The notes under the pieces are model-generated. The model searched no databases and was not told where the DNA came from. It saw nothing but the letters and a program-made list of their open reading frames with translations. The translations under genes and the position numbers were made by a program. A DNA stretch of 64,000 nucleotides. Origin: Pseudorhodobacter ferrugineus DSM 5888. Its GTDB lineage: Bacteria; Pseudomonadota; Alphaproteobacteria; Rhodobacterales; Rhodobacteraceae. Shown here piece by piece: positions 25,199-35,224 of the stretch. The stretch is from assembly GCF_000420745.1 (NCBI RefSeq), contig NZ_ATVN01000001.1:1-64000 (forward strand), written 5' to 3'. Within the stretch, counting starts at the first letter, position 1; the number at the start of each line of letters is the position of its first letter.

Positions 25199-25315
25199 TT
25201 GGCGATCTCCTGATCCAACTATTCAAGGAAAGTCGGGCTGTGCTGGTCAAATAGTGCACGGTCGGACGGGTAATGGGGGCGAACAGATCATCGGACAAGC
25301 GGCGCCTTGACCATA
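25199..25315. other. Short intergenic gap, possible gene remnant
   Basis: About 117 bases between the HPP-family gene and the GAF pseudogene. The minus strand has a frame ending about residue 16 with HYPSDRALFDQHSPTFLE that looks protein-like but has stops at both ends. I cannot assign it; it may be the tail of another decayed gene. Confidence 0.25.
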
Positions 25316-26479
25316 TCATTCCGTTCCCTCCGGATGGTGCGCCTTGGCCAACGCCGCAATCAAATCGGCGCGGGTCACAAGGCCAACCAGCCGCGCCCCG
25401 TCCAAAACCGGCACGGCCTGCTGCTCCCCTTGGGCCAAAAGGTCGATCAATACCCCCAAAGGTGTGAATTCTGACACCGTGCCCACCATGCGCTCCATCA
25501 CGTCAGCGGCGACAGGTTCGGCCACGTCGCGGCTGGCCTTCAACAGGCGCTGCAAAACGCCGTCGGCAGGGCCCTCGGGCTTGTGCAGCACGCGCACCAA
25601 ATCGGTTTCCGTTACCAACCCCTGAAACACTCCGTCAAACCCTACTACGGGAATGGTGCGAATGCGGTGCTGGCGAAACAAGGACGCGATTTGCCCCAGC
25701 GGCATTCCCGGATGGGCGGTCACCAAATCGCGGGCCATAATCTTGCCCGTCTCCACCCCGTCAAACAAATGCTCGGCCGCCAGCCCATGTGCGGCGTCAA
25801 TCAGACGGGCAAGGTCGGCCGCCCCAATGTTGGCATCCAACCCCAAACGCTGCAAAATCGTGGTCAAATCCGCATCTTTGATCACGGGGCGCAAGCCTGC
25901 GTCGCCAATGGGGCGGGGGGAGTGTTCCCGTGGCTGCCGGAACGGATAGACCCGCCCCGTCATCCGGTTAAACGCCACCGCCACTAGCAACAATAACGCC
26001 GTATCCAACAAGACCGGACTAAACGCATAGGAAAACCCAACCTCGCGCACCGCATCTGCGGTCAAAACCGTGCCAAGGGCGATGCCCGCGGCAGGCGGAT
26101 GAGTGGCCCGCAGCATCATCATCGCGATCATCGCCAGCGTTACTGACAGCCCCAGCGCCAACCACGGCTCGGCCACCGTCAACACTACAGCCACACCAAC
26201 CAGCGCCGACACGGTATTGCCAACCAGCGCCGACCACGGCTGCGCCAGCGGACTGCTTGGCACGGCAAAGGCCAACATCGCCGTGGCCCCCAAGGGCGCT
26301 ATCAGCAACAATGTCGGGTCCGGTCCAGCGGCATTGACAGGGGCCATCGTCAGGCGCACCAGAAATGTACACAGCGTCAGGCCGATGCCTGCACCAATAC
26401 AGGCGCGTAACATTTCGCGGGGAGGCGGGCGGCCGACAGCAGGCCCCAATGCGCGGGCTATGCGGCGCGCCCTTGTCAC
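25316..26479 (-). CDS. HPP-family membrane protein with two CBS domains
   Basis: This 387-residue protein has an N-terminal HPP domain of four to five membrane segments (about 30-180) with the diagnostic RATHPPAAGIALG, followed by a cytosolic pair of CBS domains (about 235-380; IMARDLVTAHPGMPLGQIAS, VMERMVGTVSEFTPLGVLID). HPP proteins have been linked to nitrite transport in chloroplasts and cyanobacteria, and CBS pairs bind adenine nucleotides, so regulated transport is a reasonable guess. The GTG start at 26479 overlaps the holA stop (GTGA). A longer frame to 26743 lies inside holA and is rejected. Confidence 0.85.
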   Translation of the reverse strand: MTRARRIARALGPAVGRPPPREMLRACIGAGIGLTLCTFLVRLTMAPVNAAGPDPTLLLIAPLGATAMLAFAVPSSPLAQPWSALVGNTVSALVGVAVVLTVAEPWLALGLSVTLAMIAMMMLRATHPPAAGIALGTVLTADAVREVGFSYAFSPVLLDTALLLLVAVAFNRMTGRVYPFRQPREHSPRPIGDAGLRPVIKDADLTTILQRLGLDANIGAADLARLIDAAHGLAAEHLFDGVETGKIMARDLVTAHPGMPLGQIASLFRQHRIRTIPVVGFDGVFQGLVTETDLVRVLHKPEGPADGVLQRLLKASRDVAEPVAADVMERMVGTVSEFTPLGVLIDLLAQGEQQAVPVLDGARLVGLVTRADLIAALAKAHHPEGTE

Positions 26480-27489
26480 TTTGGCGCCATTGCCAAACGG
26501 ATCAACGTGCGCTCCATCACCGCCATCGCGGGTGCGCGGCTGGTGGACCGCAAGGTCAGGTCGGTTTCCAACAATTCCCCCAGCGCCCATTCCAGCACGG
26601 GAACACGCCAACCTTGAATCTGGCGTAACATCCGGTCGCGGCGCGGACCAAACACGCGCATCCGCACCATGCCATTCGCCGCCCCGCCGCTGTCTGTCGC
26701 CGCCCCGTGCAACGCCTTGAAGTGCCGCAATGCGCCGATGCACAGGGTCACAGGCGCAACACCTTGCCCCTCCAGCCGCCGCATCAGCGCACCCACTTGC
26801 CGCTGGTCACGTTCGGCCACGGCATGGATCACGTCATCCACTTCCGCCTCTATCGTGCCGGGTGCACAGGCTGCCACATCAGCCGAACTCAAAGGATCGG
26901 ACACCCCCCACTGATACAGCGCAATCTTTTCCAGCGTTTGCCTAAAATCACCGGGGTCCAGCGCACGGGCCAAAACCCCCAAATCGGTCATCGCTTCGGG
27001 CGCAATCGCGGCCAATCCGGCGCGTTTCAGCTCGGCCTCGATTTCCTCACGGCTGGGCGGTTCATCATACAGGCCAATGCAAACGGCATCGCCCGAATCA
27101 TCAAATACCTTTTTCAACGGCGATTTCGCGGTCAGCGCGCCCGCAGTCACCACAATTGCCGCATCCCCGTGTCGCCATTCGCGCAAGGTGTCCGCCAGCA
27201 AGGGGGCCAAACCATCCGTCGCCTCCTCGACAAAGGCCACACGCGGGCCGGGGAAAAATCCGGTGGACCGCATGGCATCCGACAGCGCCGCGCCATCCTT
27301 GCGCAGCTCGGCGGCGGGCAGGCGGGTCAGGCGCATCTCGGCCTCACCCTGCGGACCAACCAGCGCCAAAATCGCCTCTTGGCGTTTCAACGCCACGCGC
27401 ATCGGATCGGCCCCGAATATCAGCAACCCTGCCTTTTTCGGGTCAGGCGCGGCCAGATACTTGGCCGCCTGCTGGCCTTTCAGGTTCAT
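26476..27489 (-). CDS. holA: DNA polymerase III subunit delta HolA
   Basis: HolA is the wrench of the clamp loader that opens the beta clamp. The protein has 337 residues, the usual length. It opens [26 protein letters not shown] and has the words STGFFPGPRVAFVEEATDGL and TLEKIALYQWG, characteristic of alphaproteobacterial delta. It overlaps lptE upstream and the HPP gene downstream by four bases each. The lptE-holA pair after leuS is a conserved alphaproteobacterial arrangement. Confidence 0.93.
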   Translation of the reverse strand: MNLKGQQAAKYLAAPDPKKAGLLIFGADPMRVALKRQEAILALVGPQGEAEMRLTRLPAAELRKDGAALSDAMRSTGFFPGPRVAFVEEATDGLAPLLADTLREWRHGDAAIVVTAGALTAKSPLKKVFDDSGDAVCIGLYDEPPSREEIEAELKRAGLAAIAPEAMTDLGVLARALDPGDFRQTLEKIALYQWGVSDPLSSADVAACAPGTIEAEVDDVIHAVAERDQRQVGALMRRLEGQGVAPVTLCIGALRHFKALHGAATDSGGAANGMVRMRVFGPRRDRMLRQIQGWRVPVLEWALGELLETDLTLRSTSRAPAMAVMERTLIRLAMAPK

Positions 27490-27971
27490 TTAACCGCCCA
27501 TTCCCCCGAGGTTGCCAGCAATTGGCTGACAATCTGGTCCGCGATAATCCGCATCAGGCGCTGGGCCGCATCCTCTTGCGCGGCCAAGCCCGCCACGGTC
27601 GACCCTGTCGCCGAATAGGACGTAAAGTTCTGCGTCTTGCCCCCCGCCAGCCGCGCGCGGGTGACTGTGTCGGTCAATTCCCAGTCCACAATGCCTGTCA
27701 GGTTATAGCGCGTGATCGCATTGTTGGTGGAAACGCCAACGCCGACAGGTGTCAGCGTGATGGTGTAACTCAGGTCGTATTTCCGGTTGTCCGCTGGCCC
27801 CAGCCGTTCCTCCAACCGTTCGACAAGGTCAAACGCGGCCTTGTCGCGCGGCTCGGCGGCCAAAACGGTGTTTTGCAAGGCTGTGCCGCCGCCCCCCGGC
27901 CCATAGGCGGGGGTAAAGCCGCAAGCGGCAAGCGTTAACGTGCAGGCCAAGAAAAATTTAGATAACCACAT
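27486..27971 (-). CDS. lptE: LPS-assembly lipoprotein LptE
   Basis: LptE plugs the LptD barrel in the outer membrane and helps deliver lipopolysaccharide. The protein has 161 residues. The lipoprotein signal peptide ends LTLAAC with the acylated cysteine at C17, followed by [10 protein letters not shown], the typical start of LptE in this group. It overlaps leuS by 14 bases, so translation is probably coupled. The assignment rests largely on the N-terminus and the position between leuS and holA. Confidence 0.88.
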   Translation of the reverse strand: MWLSKFFLACTLTLAACGFTPAYGPGGGGTALQNTVLAAEPRDKAAFDLVERLEERLGPADNRKYDLSYTITLTPVGVGVSTNNAITRYNLTGIVDWELTDTVTRARLAGGKTQNFTSYSATGSTVAGLAAQEDAAQRLMRIIADQIVSQLLATSGEWAVK

Positions 27972-30510
27972 TCACAATCCGCCCCGGTACTACGATCAAT
28001 TTCTTTACAGGCTGCCCCGCAAGGAACTTGACCACAGCATCATCCGCCAGAACAATCTTTTCAACCTCGGATGCAGGCATATCGGCAGGAACCGTGATTT
28101 CCCCGCGCCGTTTGCCGTTAATCTGAATGGGCAGAACTATCGTATCTTGCACCAACATGGCAGGATCGGCCACAGGCCATGCCGCCTGCGCGATCAGGCC
28201 CGCGCCGCCCATCTGCGCCCAAATCTCCTCGGCCAAATGCGGCACCATGGGCGACATCAATTGCGCCAAGGTGCGCACAGCCTGCACCATCGCAGGCTTG
28301 CCCGCCTTGGATTTCGACAAGGTGTTGGTAAATTCATAGAGCTTTGCAATCGCCTTGTTGAAGGCAAAGCTTTCAATCCCGCGCGTCACATCCTGCACAG
28401 AACGGTGCATGGCGCGCAGCAAATCCTCATCACCTTCGCCTGTACCCTCCGGCATGGCGGCGATGCGTTCGGCCAAGGCAGACACACGGCCAAGGAATTT
28501 GGCCGTCGCCTCGGCCCCTGAGGCGGTCCATTCCACATCACGTTCCGGCGGGCTGTCCGACAGCACAAACCAGCGCGCGGTATCGGCACCGTATGTCGCG
28601 ATAATATTCATCGGGTCCACGACGTTTTTCTTGGACTTCGACATTTTGATGATCGGTCCAACCTCAACCGGCGTTCCATCGCGCAAGGCGGCGCTGCCAT
28701 CGGTTTTCACCACATCTTCGGGCATCTGCCACACTTCGCGGCCATCGGGCCCGCGCGTGGCATAGGTTTCATGCGTCACCATGCCTTGGGTGAACAGTGC
28801 GTTGAACGGCTCAATCGCCTTTTGCGGCAAATGCCCCGTCTTGTGCATCGCGCGGGCAAAGAACCGCGAATACAGCAAGTGCAAAATCGCATGCTCCACC
28901 CCGCCGATATATTGGTCGACATTCATCCAATAGTCGGCATCCGCCGCATTGGTTGGCGTTTCCGAATGGGGTGCGGTGAACCGCGCGTAATACCAAGAAC
29001 TGTCCACAAACGTGTCCATCGTATCGGTTTCCCGCCGCGCCGCCGCCCCGCATTTAGGGCATTTGCAGTCGCGCCACGTTGGGTGACGGTCCAACGGGTT
29101 GCCGGGAATGTCGAATGTCACATCATAAGGCAGCTCGACCGGCAGGTTTTCCTTGGCCTCGGGCACCACGCCGCACGCCGCACAATGCACCACGGGGATC
29201 GGGCAACCCCAATAGCGTTGGCGCGATACGCCCCAATCGCGCAGGCGGTAATTGGTCACGCCGCGCCCCACACCCTTTGATTCGCAAAAGGCAATCGCCG
29301 CATCCACTGCATCCGCGCCCGTTTGCACCTCATCCCCCGCAAACCCGCGGATATAGCGCACGGGTTCGGATTTCAGCGGCACGAAAGCCTCGGTCAGTGC
29401 TGCGTCCTCGGCCCCCTCGGCCACGAACACGGGCGGAATCGGCAAATCATACTTGGTCGCAAAGTCAAAATCGCGTTGGTCATGCGCTGGGCAACCGAAA
29501 ATCGCGCCCGTGCCGTATTCCATCAACACAAAGTTGGCGATGTATACCGGCAGCTCCCATGCCGTATCAAACGGATGGCGCACCCGCACGCCCGTATCCA
29601 TCCCGCGCTTTTCGGCCTTTTCCAAGGCCTCCTCGCTGGTGCCGATCTTGCGACATTCGGCCACAAAAGCCGCCACGCCCACGTCATGCCGCTCCAAATG
29701 CTTGGCCAAGGGGTGATCGGGACTGACCGCCACGAAACTTGCCCCCATCAATGTATCCGGCCGCGTGGTATACACCTCAACGCGGTCAAACCCGTCCGGC
29801 GCGCCGACGGTGGAAAACGCAAACTGCAAGCCGCGCGATTTCCCGATCCAGTTCGCCTGCATCAGACGCACCTTTTCCGGCCAATCCTTCAACCCGTCCA
29901 GCGCCTCCAGCAATTCCCCCGAATAGTCGGAAATCTTGAAAAACCACTGCGTCAGCTCGCGCCGTTCCACCACAGCGCCGGAACGCCAGCCCTTGCCGTC
30001 AATCACCTGCTCGTTCGCCAAAACGGTCATATCCACCGGGTCCCAGTTCACCACAGCATTCTTGCGGTACACCAACCCCTTTTCCATCATGTCGATAAAC
30101 ATCGCCTGCTGCTGGCCGTAATACTCCACATCACAGGTCGCAAACTCGCGGGACCAGTCAATCGACAGGCCCAACGGCTTCATCTGCCCGCGCATGTCGG
30201 CGATATTGCCATAGGTCCAGTCCTTCGGATGCCCGCCCCGTTCCATCGCAGCGTTTTCCGCCGGCATGCCAAACGCATCCCACCCCATCGGATGCAACAC
30301 AGAAAACCCGCAGGCCGCCTTATACCGCGCGACCACATCGCCCATGGTATAGTTGCGCACATGCCCCATGTGAATGCGCCCCGACGGATAGGGGAACATC
30401 TCCAAAACATAATACTTGGGGCGGCTGGCATCGCGGCGCGCGGTAAACACCCCCGCCGCCTCCCAGGCCTCTTGCCAACGCGTCTCGATTACGGCGGGTT
30501 CATAGGGCAT
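27958..30510 (-). CDS. leuS: Leucyl-tRNA synthetase LeuS
   Basis: LeuS is a class I synthetase that charges tRNA-Leu. It has 850 residues. The HIGH-type motif is HMGH at 47-50 in [21 protein letters not shown] begins at residue 622. The editing domain (about 220-420) contains [20 protein letters not shown] zinc-binding pair CAACG/CPKCG lies near residue 450-490. The ATG at 30510 is chosen because GGAAGG lies about nine bases upstream; an ATG six codons earlier is possible. Confidence 0.97.
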   Translation of the reverse strand: MPYEPAVIETRWQEAWEAAGVFTARRDASRPKYYVLEMFPYPSGRIHMGHVRNYTMGDVVARYKAACGFSVLHPMGWDAFGMPAENAAMERGGHPKDWTYGNIADMRGQMKPLGLSIDWSREFATCDVEYYGQQQAMFIDMMEKGLVYRKNAVVNWDPVDMTVLANEQVIDGKGWRSGAVVERRELTQWFFKISDYSGELLEALDGLKDWPEKVRLMQANWIGKSRGLQFAFSTVGAPDGFDRVEVYTTRPDTLMGASFVAVSPDHPLAKHLERHDVGVAAFVAECRKIGTSEEALEKAEKRGMDTGVRVRHPFDTAWELPVYIANFVLMEYGTGAIFGCPAHDQRDFDFATKYDLPIPPVFVAEGAEDAALTEAFVPLKSEPVRYIRGFAGDEVQTGADAVDAAIAFCESKGVGRGVTNYRLRDWGVSRQRYWGCPIPVVHCAACGVVPEAKENLPVELPYDVTFDIPGNPLDRHPTWRDCKCPKCGAAARRETDTMDTFVDSSWYYARFTAPHSETPTNAADADYWMNVDQYIGGVEHAILHLLYSRFFARAMHKTGHLPQKAIEPFNALFTQGMVTHETYATRGPDGREVWQMPEDVVKTDGSAALRDGTPVEVGPIIKMSKSKKNVVDPMNIIATYGADTARWFVLSDSPPERDVEWTASGAEATAKFLGRVSALAERIAAMPEGTGEGDEDLLRAMHRSVQDVTRGIESFAFNKAIAKLYEFTNTLSKSKAGKPAMVQAVRTLAQLMSPMVPHLAEEIWAQMGGAGLIAQAAWPVADPAMLVQDTIVLPIQINGKRRGEITVPADMPASEVEKIVLADDAVVKFLAGQPVKKLIVVPGRIVNVVI

Positions 30511-30630
30511 GATGCGCGGGCCTTCCACATGGGGTCAAATATCCCGCGCAGTTAACCCAACAGCACCCACAAGGTCCAGAGACCCCATAGGCTTCATCTT
30601 TGCAAAAATACTCAAATCAGGCCAAAAAAC

Positions 30631-31176
30631 CTAAAGCTTGTCGTCGCGAATGCGCAACTGCCGTGCCCGCGTCAAAATCGCGTCCTCGACAGCGCGCTGC
30701 GTGTCACGGCTTACCGATGCACCGCCGCGTGTCTGCAACGACACCTTCAGGCTGCGCGCATCCAGCGCTGGGTCTTGCACATACACAGTCGCACGGTACG
30801 CACGCCCACCACCGGGCGGGGTGCCATAGCCGGTGACAATCACACCCGTAAACGGATCAACCGTTTCCACTGGCAAAAAGTTCAGAATGTCCAAGCTGGC
30901 ATTCCAGATATACTTGTTCACCTTGATCGTGGTGTTCGGGTCCGCCGCATTGTCGAACAACTCCCAAATCGTTCCGGTCCGCTGCTGTGCGGGCGATGCC
31001 TCGCGCGCCGCGTCCTCGGCATCCACCAACGCCTGCTGCTCGGCTGTCATTGGCACGGTGCTTTTGCCCCGCCCGCCAAAACCAAACCCCGAATCCCCGC
31101 TTGCAAAGCCGCAAGCAGTAAGTGTTGTCACGGCAGCCCCAAGCGCAGTCGCGCGCAGCAGATGATGCAAGGTCAT
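30631..31176 (-). CDS. DUF3576 lipoprotein
   Basis: This 181-residue lipoprotein has a signal peptide ending TTLTAC, with the lipobox cysteine at C22, followed by a Gly-rich stretch. The body contains VNKYIWNASLDILNFLPVET and GVIVTGYGTPPGGGRAYRAT, the DUF3576 pattern. Function is not established. It lies directly upstream of leuS, a conserved neighbour pair in alphaproteobacteria, with about 120 bases between. Confidence 0.88.
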   Translation of the reverse strand: MTLHHLLRATALGAAVTTLTACGFASGDSGFGFGGRGKSTVPMTAEQQALVDAEDAAREASPAQQRTGTIWELFDNAADPNTTIKVNKYIWNASLDILNFLPVETVDPFTGVIVTGYGTPPGGGRAYRATVYVQDPALDARSLKVSLQTRGGASVSRDTQRAVEDAILTRARQLRIRDDKL

Positions 31177-31639
31177 ATGCGTCCCTCGATTGATATCTTT
31201 GTTTGTCTAACTGACGCCCCCCCGCAGAACAAGGGGTTTAACGGCCCGCCCCATCGCGTTTTGCGGGGGCTTTGCGCTTTCCCTTGCTTCATACGCCGCG
31301 CGATTGCAGGTCAAACGGCCCCAAACGCACAGATTCGGGCGGTGCCAAACCACCCCGATAAACCGCGCGCCACGCTGGCCCCTATATAAGACGTAAGGAA
31401 TTGCCGCCCGAAATCACCCAAATTTCGGCGGTAATCCCGCCAAGCCGCTGAACAATCCTTGGGCGCCGTGCCATACTGTGGCCCCGTACTGTTGCAATGG
31501 CGCACCACAAACCACGTCTTTCCTGTTCTGGCCGCAGTCGTCGTTGCAATCAAACGCGTTAGGGTGGATTACAGGAACATACCCAAGTTGGATTTCACCA
31601 GTTTGGGCAGCACCTTTGACAAAAACACGAGGGAAGAAC
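31177..31639. other. Long intergenic region upstream of porin
   Basis: A 463-base gap between the divergent DUF3576 and porin genes. Overlapping short frames lack family resemblance or ribosome-binding sites. It should hold both promoters; a long upstream region is common for heavily regulated porins. A possible stem aatttcggcggtaatcccgcc lies near 31420-31440. The last bases, cgagggaaga, are the porin ribosome-binding site. Confidence 0.5.
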
Positions 31640-32650
31640 ATGAAAAAGATTTTGATCGCGACGACCGCTCTTGTCGCAACCGCTGGCGTTGCCGCAGCTG
31701 ACGTTACCCTGTCCGGTTATGGCCGTTTTGGTATGGACCACAATAGCGGCGCTACTTCGCCTGCTACCCAGACCCGCATCAACAGTCGCTTCCGTCTGAA
31801 CTTCGACGCAACGACCGAAACTGATGCTGGTGTAACTTTTGGTGCCCGCGTTCGTTTACAGCAGAGCAGCGGTTCATCGTTTAACGGTATTGCGGCAAGT
31901 AGCACACTGGGCACCGTCTCTGCCACCAATGGTGCATCGTTGAACGCAGCACAGTTCTCGGCTACGTACCAAGGTTTCCGCATGGAAGTTGGTAACGCAA
32001 ACACCGCGATCGATTCCGTTGCGTTGATGTACAACTCGGAAATCGGTTACCTTGATCGTGGCTTCGGCGACCCAATCGGTGGCTTCCAAGCTTACTCCTC
32101 GACTCCTTATTCGGCTGACCTTACTGGTGAAGATGGCGCTTCCGGTCGTATGGGTGTATTCGCGTCTTACAAGCTCGGTGCCGGTACTGTTCGCGCGTCG
32201 TACATTAACCCGAACCAAAATGTCATTGCTTCGGGACGTGTTTTGAAAGCTGAAACATCGATTTCTGCTGACTATAACTTCGGTCAGTTCACCGTTGCTG
32301 GTGCTTACGCTGATAACGCTGCATTCGCAGACAACGCTTCCTCGCTGTTCCTTGGCGCTGAATACGCTGTAATGCCAAACGCAAACGTTGGCCTTCTGTA
32401 CTTCCAAGACGACAGCGGTGTTGCTGGTGTAGCAAACCAAGACCGCGTAACCATCTATGGTAACTACAAAATGGACGCTATGACCTTCAAAGGTTATATC
32501 GCTGATGACAATAAAGTTGGTAACCTGACAGACACCGCTTTTGGTGTTGGCATGGATTACGATTTGGGCGGCGCTCGTCTGGCTGCGGACATTCACCGCA
32601 ACTACAACAAAGATACCATTGTTGGTCTGGGTGTACGCTTCAACTTCTGA
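31640..32650 (+). CDS. General porin (trimeric, Rhodobacter type)
   Basis: This outer-membrane porin has 336 residues. The signal peptide is MKKILIATTALVATAGVAAA (cut after residue 20), followed by DVTLSGYGRFGMDHNSG, the usual first strand of Rhodobacter-type porins. Alternating hydrophobic strands run throughout, and the protein ends VRFNF with the C-terminal Phe recognised by the BAM machinery. Codon use differs from neighbours, with many T-ending codons and lower G+C, a usual sign of very high expression. It has its own terminator, so it is transcribed alone. Confidence 0.95.
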   Translation: MKKILIATTALVATAGVAAADVTLSGYGRFGMDHNSGATSPATQTRINSRFRLNFDATTETDAGVTFGARVRLQQSSGSSFNGIAASSTLGTVSATNGASLNAAQFSATYQGFRMEVGNANTAIDSVALMYNSEIGYLDRGFGDPIGGFQAYSSTPYSADLTGEDGASGRMGVFASYKLGAGTVRASYINPNQNVIASGRVLKAETSISADYNFGQFTVAGAYADNAAFADNASSLFLGAEYAVMPNANVGLLYFQDDSGVAGVANQDRVTIYGNYKMDAMTFKGYIADDNKVGNLTDTAFGVGMDYDLGGARLAADIHRNYNKDTIVGLGVRFNF

Positions 32651-32674
32651 TCCTAGGATCTGAAGCAGAGATAG

Positions 32675-32705
32675 AAAGAGCGGGCTTAGGCCCGCTCTTT
32701 TTGTT
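32675..32705 (+). terminator. Porin terminator
   Basis: An 11-bp stem aaagagcgggc / gcccgctcttt with a four-base ttag loop is followed by more T. It begins 24 bases past the porin stop. A 12-base palindrome gatcctaggatc overlaps the stop region. Confidence 0.95.
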
Positions 32706-32835
32706 TTGCAGAGGACTGTGCAATCGCGCCGCTTTGCGGGTTCGGGCGCGTTTTGCCAAAACCACCCCCGCCGTGCGCCTTCCCTTTCCCCCCGCCCCCC
32801 GTTAGGTTCGCCGCACATCCAAAAGGCAGCCCAAC

Positions 32836-33489
32836 ATGACCCTTTCCACAATCCAGTCCCGTCTCCTCGCGGCCTGCGCCGCCGCGAATCGCGAGTCCGC
32901 CAGCGTAACCCTGATCGCCGTGTCCAAGGTGCAGCCAATCGAACGGGTCCGCGCCGTGTTATCCCAAGGGCATCAGGTGTTCGGCGAAAATTATGTGCAA
33001 GAGGCGGTGCAAAAATGGCCTGACCTGCGCGCCGAATTTGGCCCTGTTCAGGTCCACATGATCGGCCCTTTGCAAACCAACAAGGCCAAACCAGCGGTCG
33101 ACCTGTTTGATGCGATCCACACCCTCGATCGCCCGTCCTTGGCCACAAAACTCGCCACCCTCGCCCAATCGCGCGGCACCAGCCCTGATTTGTTTATCCA
33201 GATCAACATCGGGTCCGAACCGCAAAAGGCAGGCGTTCTGCCTGATGACGCAGATGCGTTCATCGTCACCGCCCGCGCGCTGGATCTGCCCATTCGCGGT
33301 CTGATGTGCATCCCCCCCGAAGATCAGGACAGCACACCGCATTTCAAATCCTTGTCAGAAATCGCCGCCCGTAACGGCCTATCCGGCCTGTCGATGGGGA
33401 TGAGCAGCGATTTTGAATCCGCCATCGCAGCCGGTGCCACCCATATCCGTGTCGGTTCCGCTATTTTCGGGGAACGAAACTATGGTTAA
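32836..33489 (+). CDS. yggS: PLP homeostasis protein YggS
   Basis: This is a YggS/PROSC-family protein of 217 residues. Pyridoxal phosphate would bind K31 in LIAVSKVQP. Further words are VFGENYVQEAVQKW, HMIGPLQTNKAK and LSMGMSSDFESAIAAGATHIRVGSAIFGER. It buffers free PLP and influences amino acid metabolism; it is not a catalytic racemase. Its TAA shares the four bases ttaa (33486-33489) with the stop of the convergent L,D-transpeptidase gene. Confidence 0.95.
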   Translation: MTLSTIQSRLLAACAAANRESASVTLIAVSKVQPIERVRAVLSQGHQVFGENYVQEAVQKWPDLRAEFGPVQVHMIGPLQTNKAKPAVDLFDAIHTLDRPSLATKLATLAQSRGTSPDLFIQINIGSEPQKAGVLPDDADAFIVTARALDLPIRGLMCIPPEDQDSTPHFKSLSEIAARNGLSGLSMGMSSDFESAIAAGATHIRVGSAIFGERNYG

Positions 33490-33989
33490 CGCCTAACAAT
33501 CAGCCGCGCGCCCAGCTGAACCCGCGCTGCAATCCACCGCAAATCCACAGGGTTAAACGCCACACAGCCCGCCGTAGGAAAGCCCACCCGCCGCCATTGG
33601 TGCAAGAAAATCGCCGACCCGCGCCCCGCCACGGCATCGGGCCAGTTCCAATCGGTAATCATCACCATATCATAAAGCGGGTCCGCGCGCCGCATCACCT
33701 CATGCCCGAACGGGTGGGGCGCGCGGACAAGGTGGTTGTAATCTGGGTCCGTCACGTCATCCGACCACAAATCCCGCAATCCGATCGGCTGCGCCCAAGC
33801 CGGTAAATCCGCCCCGCGCAGCCTGTCGGGCCGGTAATACATGCCCACAATCCGGTGCACCCCCACAGGTGTCGCCCCATCACCTTCGCGCTTGTCCACC
33901 GCAATCCCGCCCCGCCCGATGGTGCAAGCAAACCGCCGCCCCGCAAACCGCAGGCCCGTTGGCGTCAGAATGAGATCTTTCACGCTCAC
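33486..33989 (-). CDS. L,D-transpeptidase family protein (YkuD type)
   Basis: This YkuD-domain protein has 167 residues and no clear signal peptide. The catalytic motif is [20 protein letters not shown], with H130 and C142. This family cross-links peptidoglycan or attaches proteins to it. The absence of an export signal is odd for a periplasmic enzyme, as in the short cytosolic-looking homologues common in this group. It overlaps the ribA stop by four bases, so it is probably expressed with ribA. Confidence 0.88.
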   Translation of the reverse strand: MSVKDLILTPTGLRFAGRRFACTIGRGGIAVDKREGDGATPVGVHRIVGMYYRPDRLRGADLPAWAQPIGLRDLWSDDVTDPDYNHLVRAPHPFGHEVMRRADPLYDMVMITDWNWPDAVAGRGSAIFLHQWRRVGFPTAGCVAFNPVDLRWIAARVQLGARLIVRR

Positions 33990-35068
33990 AGCAAATGCCC
34001 CGATTTGGCCACCTTGGTCGCCAGATAGGCCGCGTTTTGGTCGGTTTGGCCCACGCGCAGCGGCACCCGTTCGGCCACATTAACGCCCATCGCCTGCATC
34101 ATCGCAATCTTGGCGGGGTTATTGGTCAGCAACCGCACCGCGCCAAAACCCAATTCGCGCAAAATGCCCGCACCCAGCCGAAAATCCCGCTCGTCATCCT
34201 CAAACCCCAGCCGGTGGTTCGCCTCGACCGTGTCAAACCCTTGGTCCTGCAAGGAATAGGCGCGCATTTTGTTGGCAAGCCCAATCCCGCGCCCTTCTTG
34301 GTTCAGGTACAGCAAAACCCCTGCGCCCTCATTGCCCATCTGGGTCAGCGCAGCATGAAGCTGCGGCCCGCAATCGCATTTCAAACTGCCCAGCACATCG
34401 CCGGTAAAACAGGCCGAATGCAGCCGCGCCAAAACGGGCTTGCTGCGGTCCGGCCGCCCCACCTCAATCGCGTAATGTTCCGGCCCGCCATCCTCGGGGC
34501 GCAGCACATGCACGCGGCCCGATCCGGCCAAAAGCATCGGCAACCGCGCGGCACTGACAGGATGCAAAGGTGACGACCGGCCAAGCTCTGGCATCACGGC
34601 AGGCACCGAAAGCCGCGTCAACGCCTCCATTCCTGCTGCATCCGGGGCCACCGCAACGGCAACGACTGCAGGCAGCAACGGTGCCGATTTAGCCAACAGT
34701 ATTGCCGCGCGGTGTAAATCGGTCGCGCCACCCCGCACGGCCCGCAGCGGCCCTTTCATCGGAAAACGCAAGTCATCGGCGGGGTCGGCCAACGCGCGCA
34801 ACCACGCCAGCCCAGCGTCGACAGGCACCTCAATCCGCACCAAATCACCGTCATAGGCGGGGGTTTTCAGCGTTTCGGCCCGCCGCGCAGTCAGCGCCAA
34901 TTCCAACGCCCCAAGTACGCGCAGCGCTGCCAGCCGTTCCACCGACAGCGATTCGACAGCCACCACCAGCGCCGCGCGCCCGTCGGCATGCAGAAAAACC
35001 GGCACCCCCATACGCAAATCACCCCGCGCGCGGGTCAGTTGTTCCACAATTGTCAGGCACAACGCCAT
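33986..35068 (-). CDS. ribA: GTP cyclohydrolase II with N-terminal extension
   Basis: RibA makes the first riboflavin precursor from GTP. The protein has 360 residues. The catalytic C-terminal half has zinc cysteines C220, C231 and C233 ([18 protein letters not shown]) and the active-site words [12 protein letters not shown] (about 256-267). The N-terminal 170 residues form an extra domain seen in alphaproteobacterial RibA proteins and absent from the 196-residue E. coli enzyme. The ATG at 35068 follows AAGGGG. A longer frame to 35653 runs under the response regulator gene and is rejected. Confidence 0.92.
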   Translation of the reverse strand: MALCLTIVEQLTRARGDLRMGVPVFLHADGRAALVVAVESLSVERLAALRVLGALELALTARRAETLKTPAYDGDLVRIEVPVDAGLAWLRALADPADDLRFPMKGPLRAVRGGATDLHRAAILLAKSAPLLPAVVAVAVAPDAAGMEALTRLSVPAVMPELGRSSPLHPVSAARLPMLLAGSGRVHVLRPEDGGPEHYAIEVGRPDRSKPVLARLHSACFTGDVLGSLKCDCGPQLHAALTQMGNEGAGVLLYLNQEGRGIGLANKMRAYSLQDQGFDTVEANHRLGFEDDERDFRLGAGILRELGFGAVRLLTNNPAKIAMMQAMGVNVAERVPLRVGQTDQNAAYLATKVAKSGHLL

Positions 35069-35224
35069 CTGCGTCCCCTTAATCACATTCGCTTTATGTA
35101 ACGCCAGCGCTGGCAAATTGAAACATAAAGCCTGAAATCCACACGTCCGCGTGAAAACCTTGACGCATATCTTGCCGAAACCGTGTGTCAGGCGCATCTC
35201 AATACCAACACAGAGGAGCGGACA

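Noticed and set aside
29323-30555. Plus-strand 410-residue frame under leuS
   Set aside because: Antisense of leuS; His/Arg-rich and without any family pattern.
31874-33148. Minus-strand 424-residue frame across porin and yggS
   Set aside because: It spans the porin terminator and is antisense to two well-supported genes.
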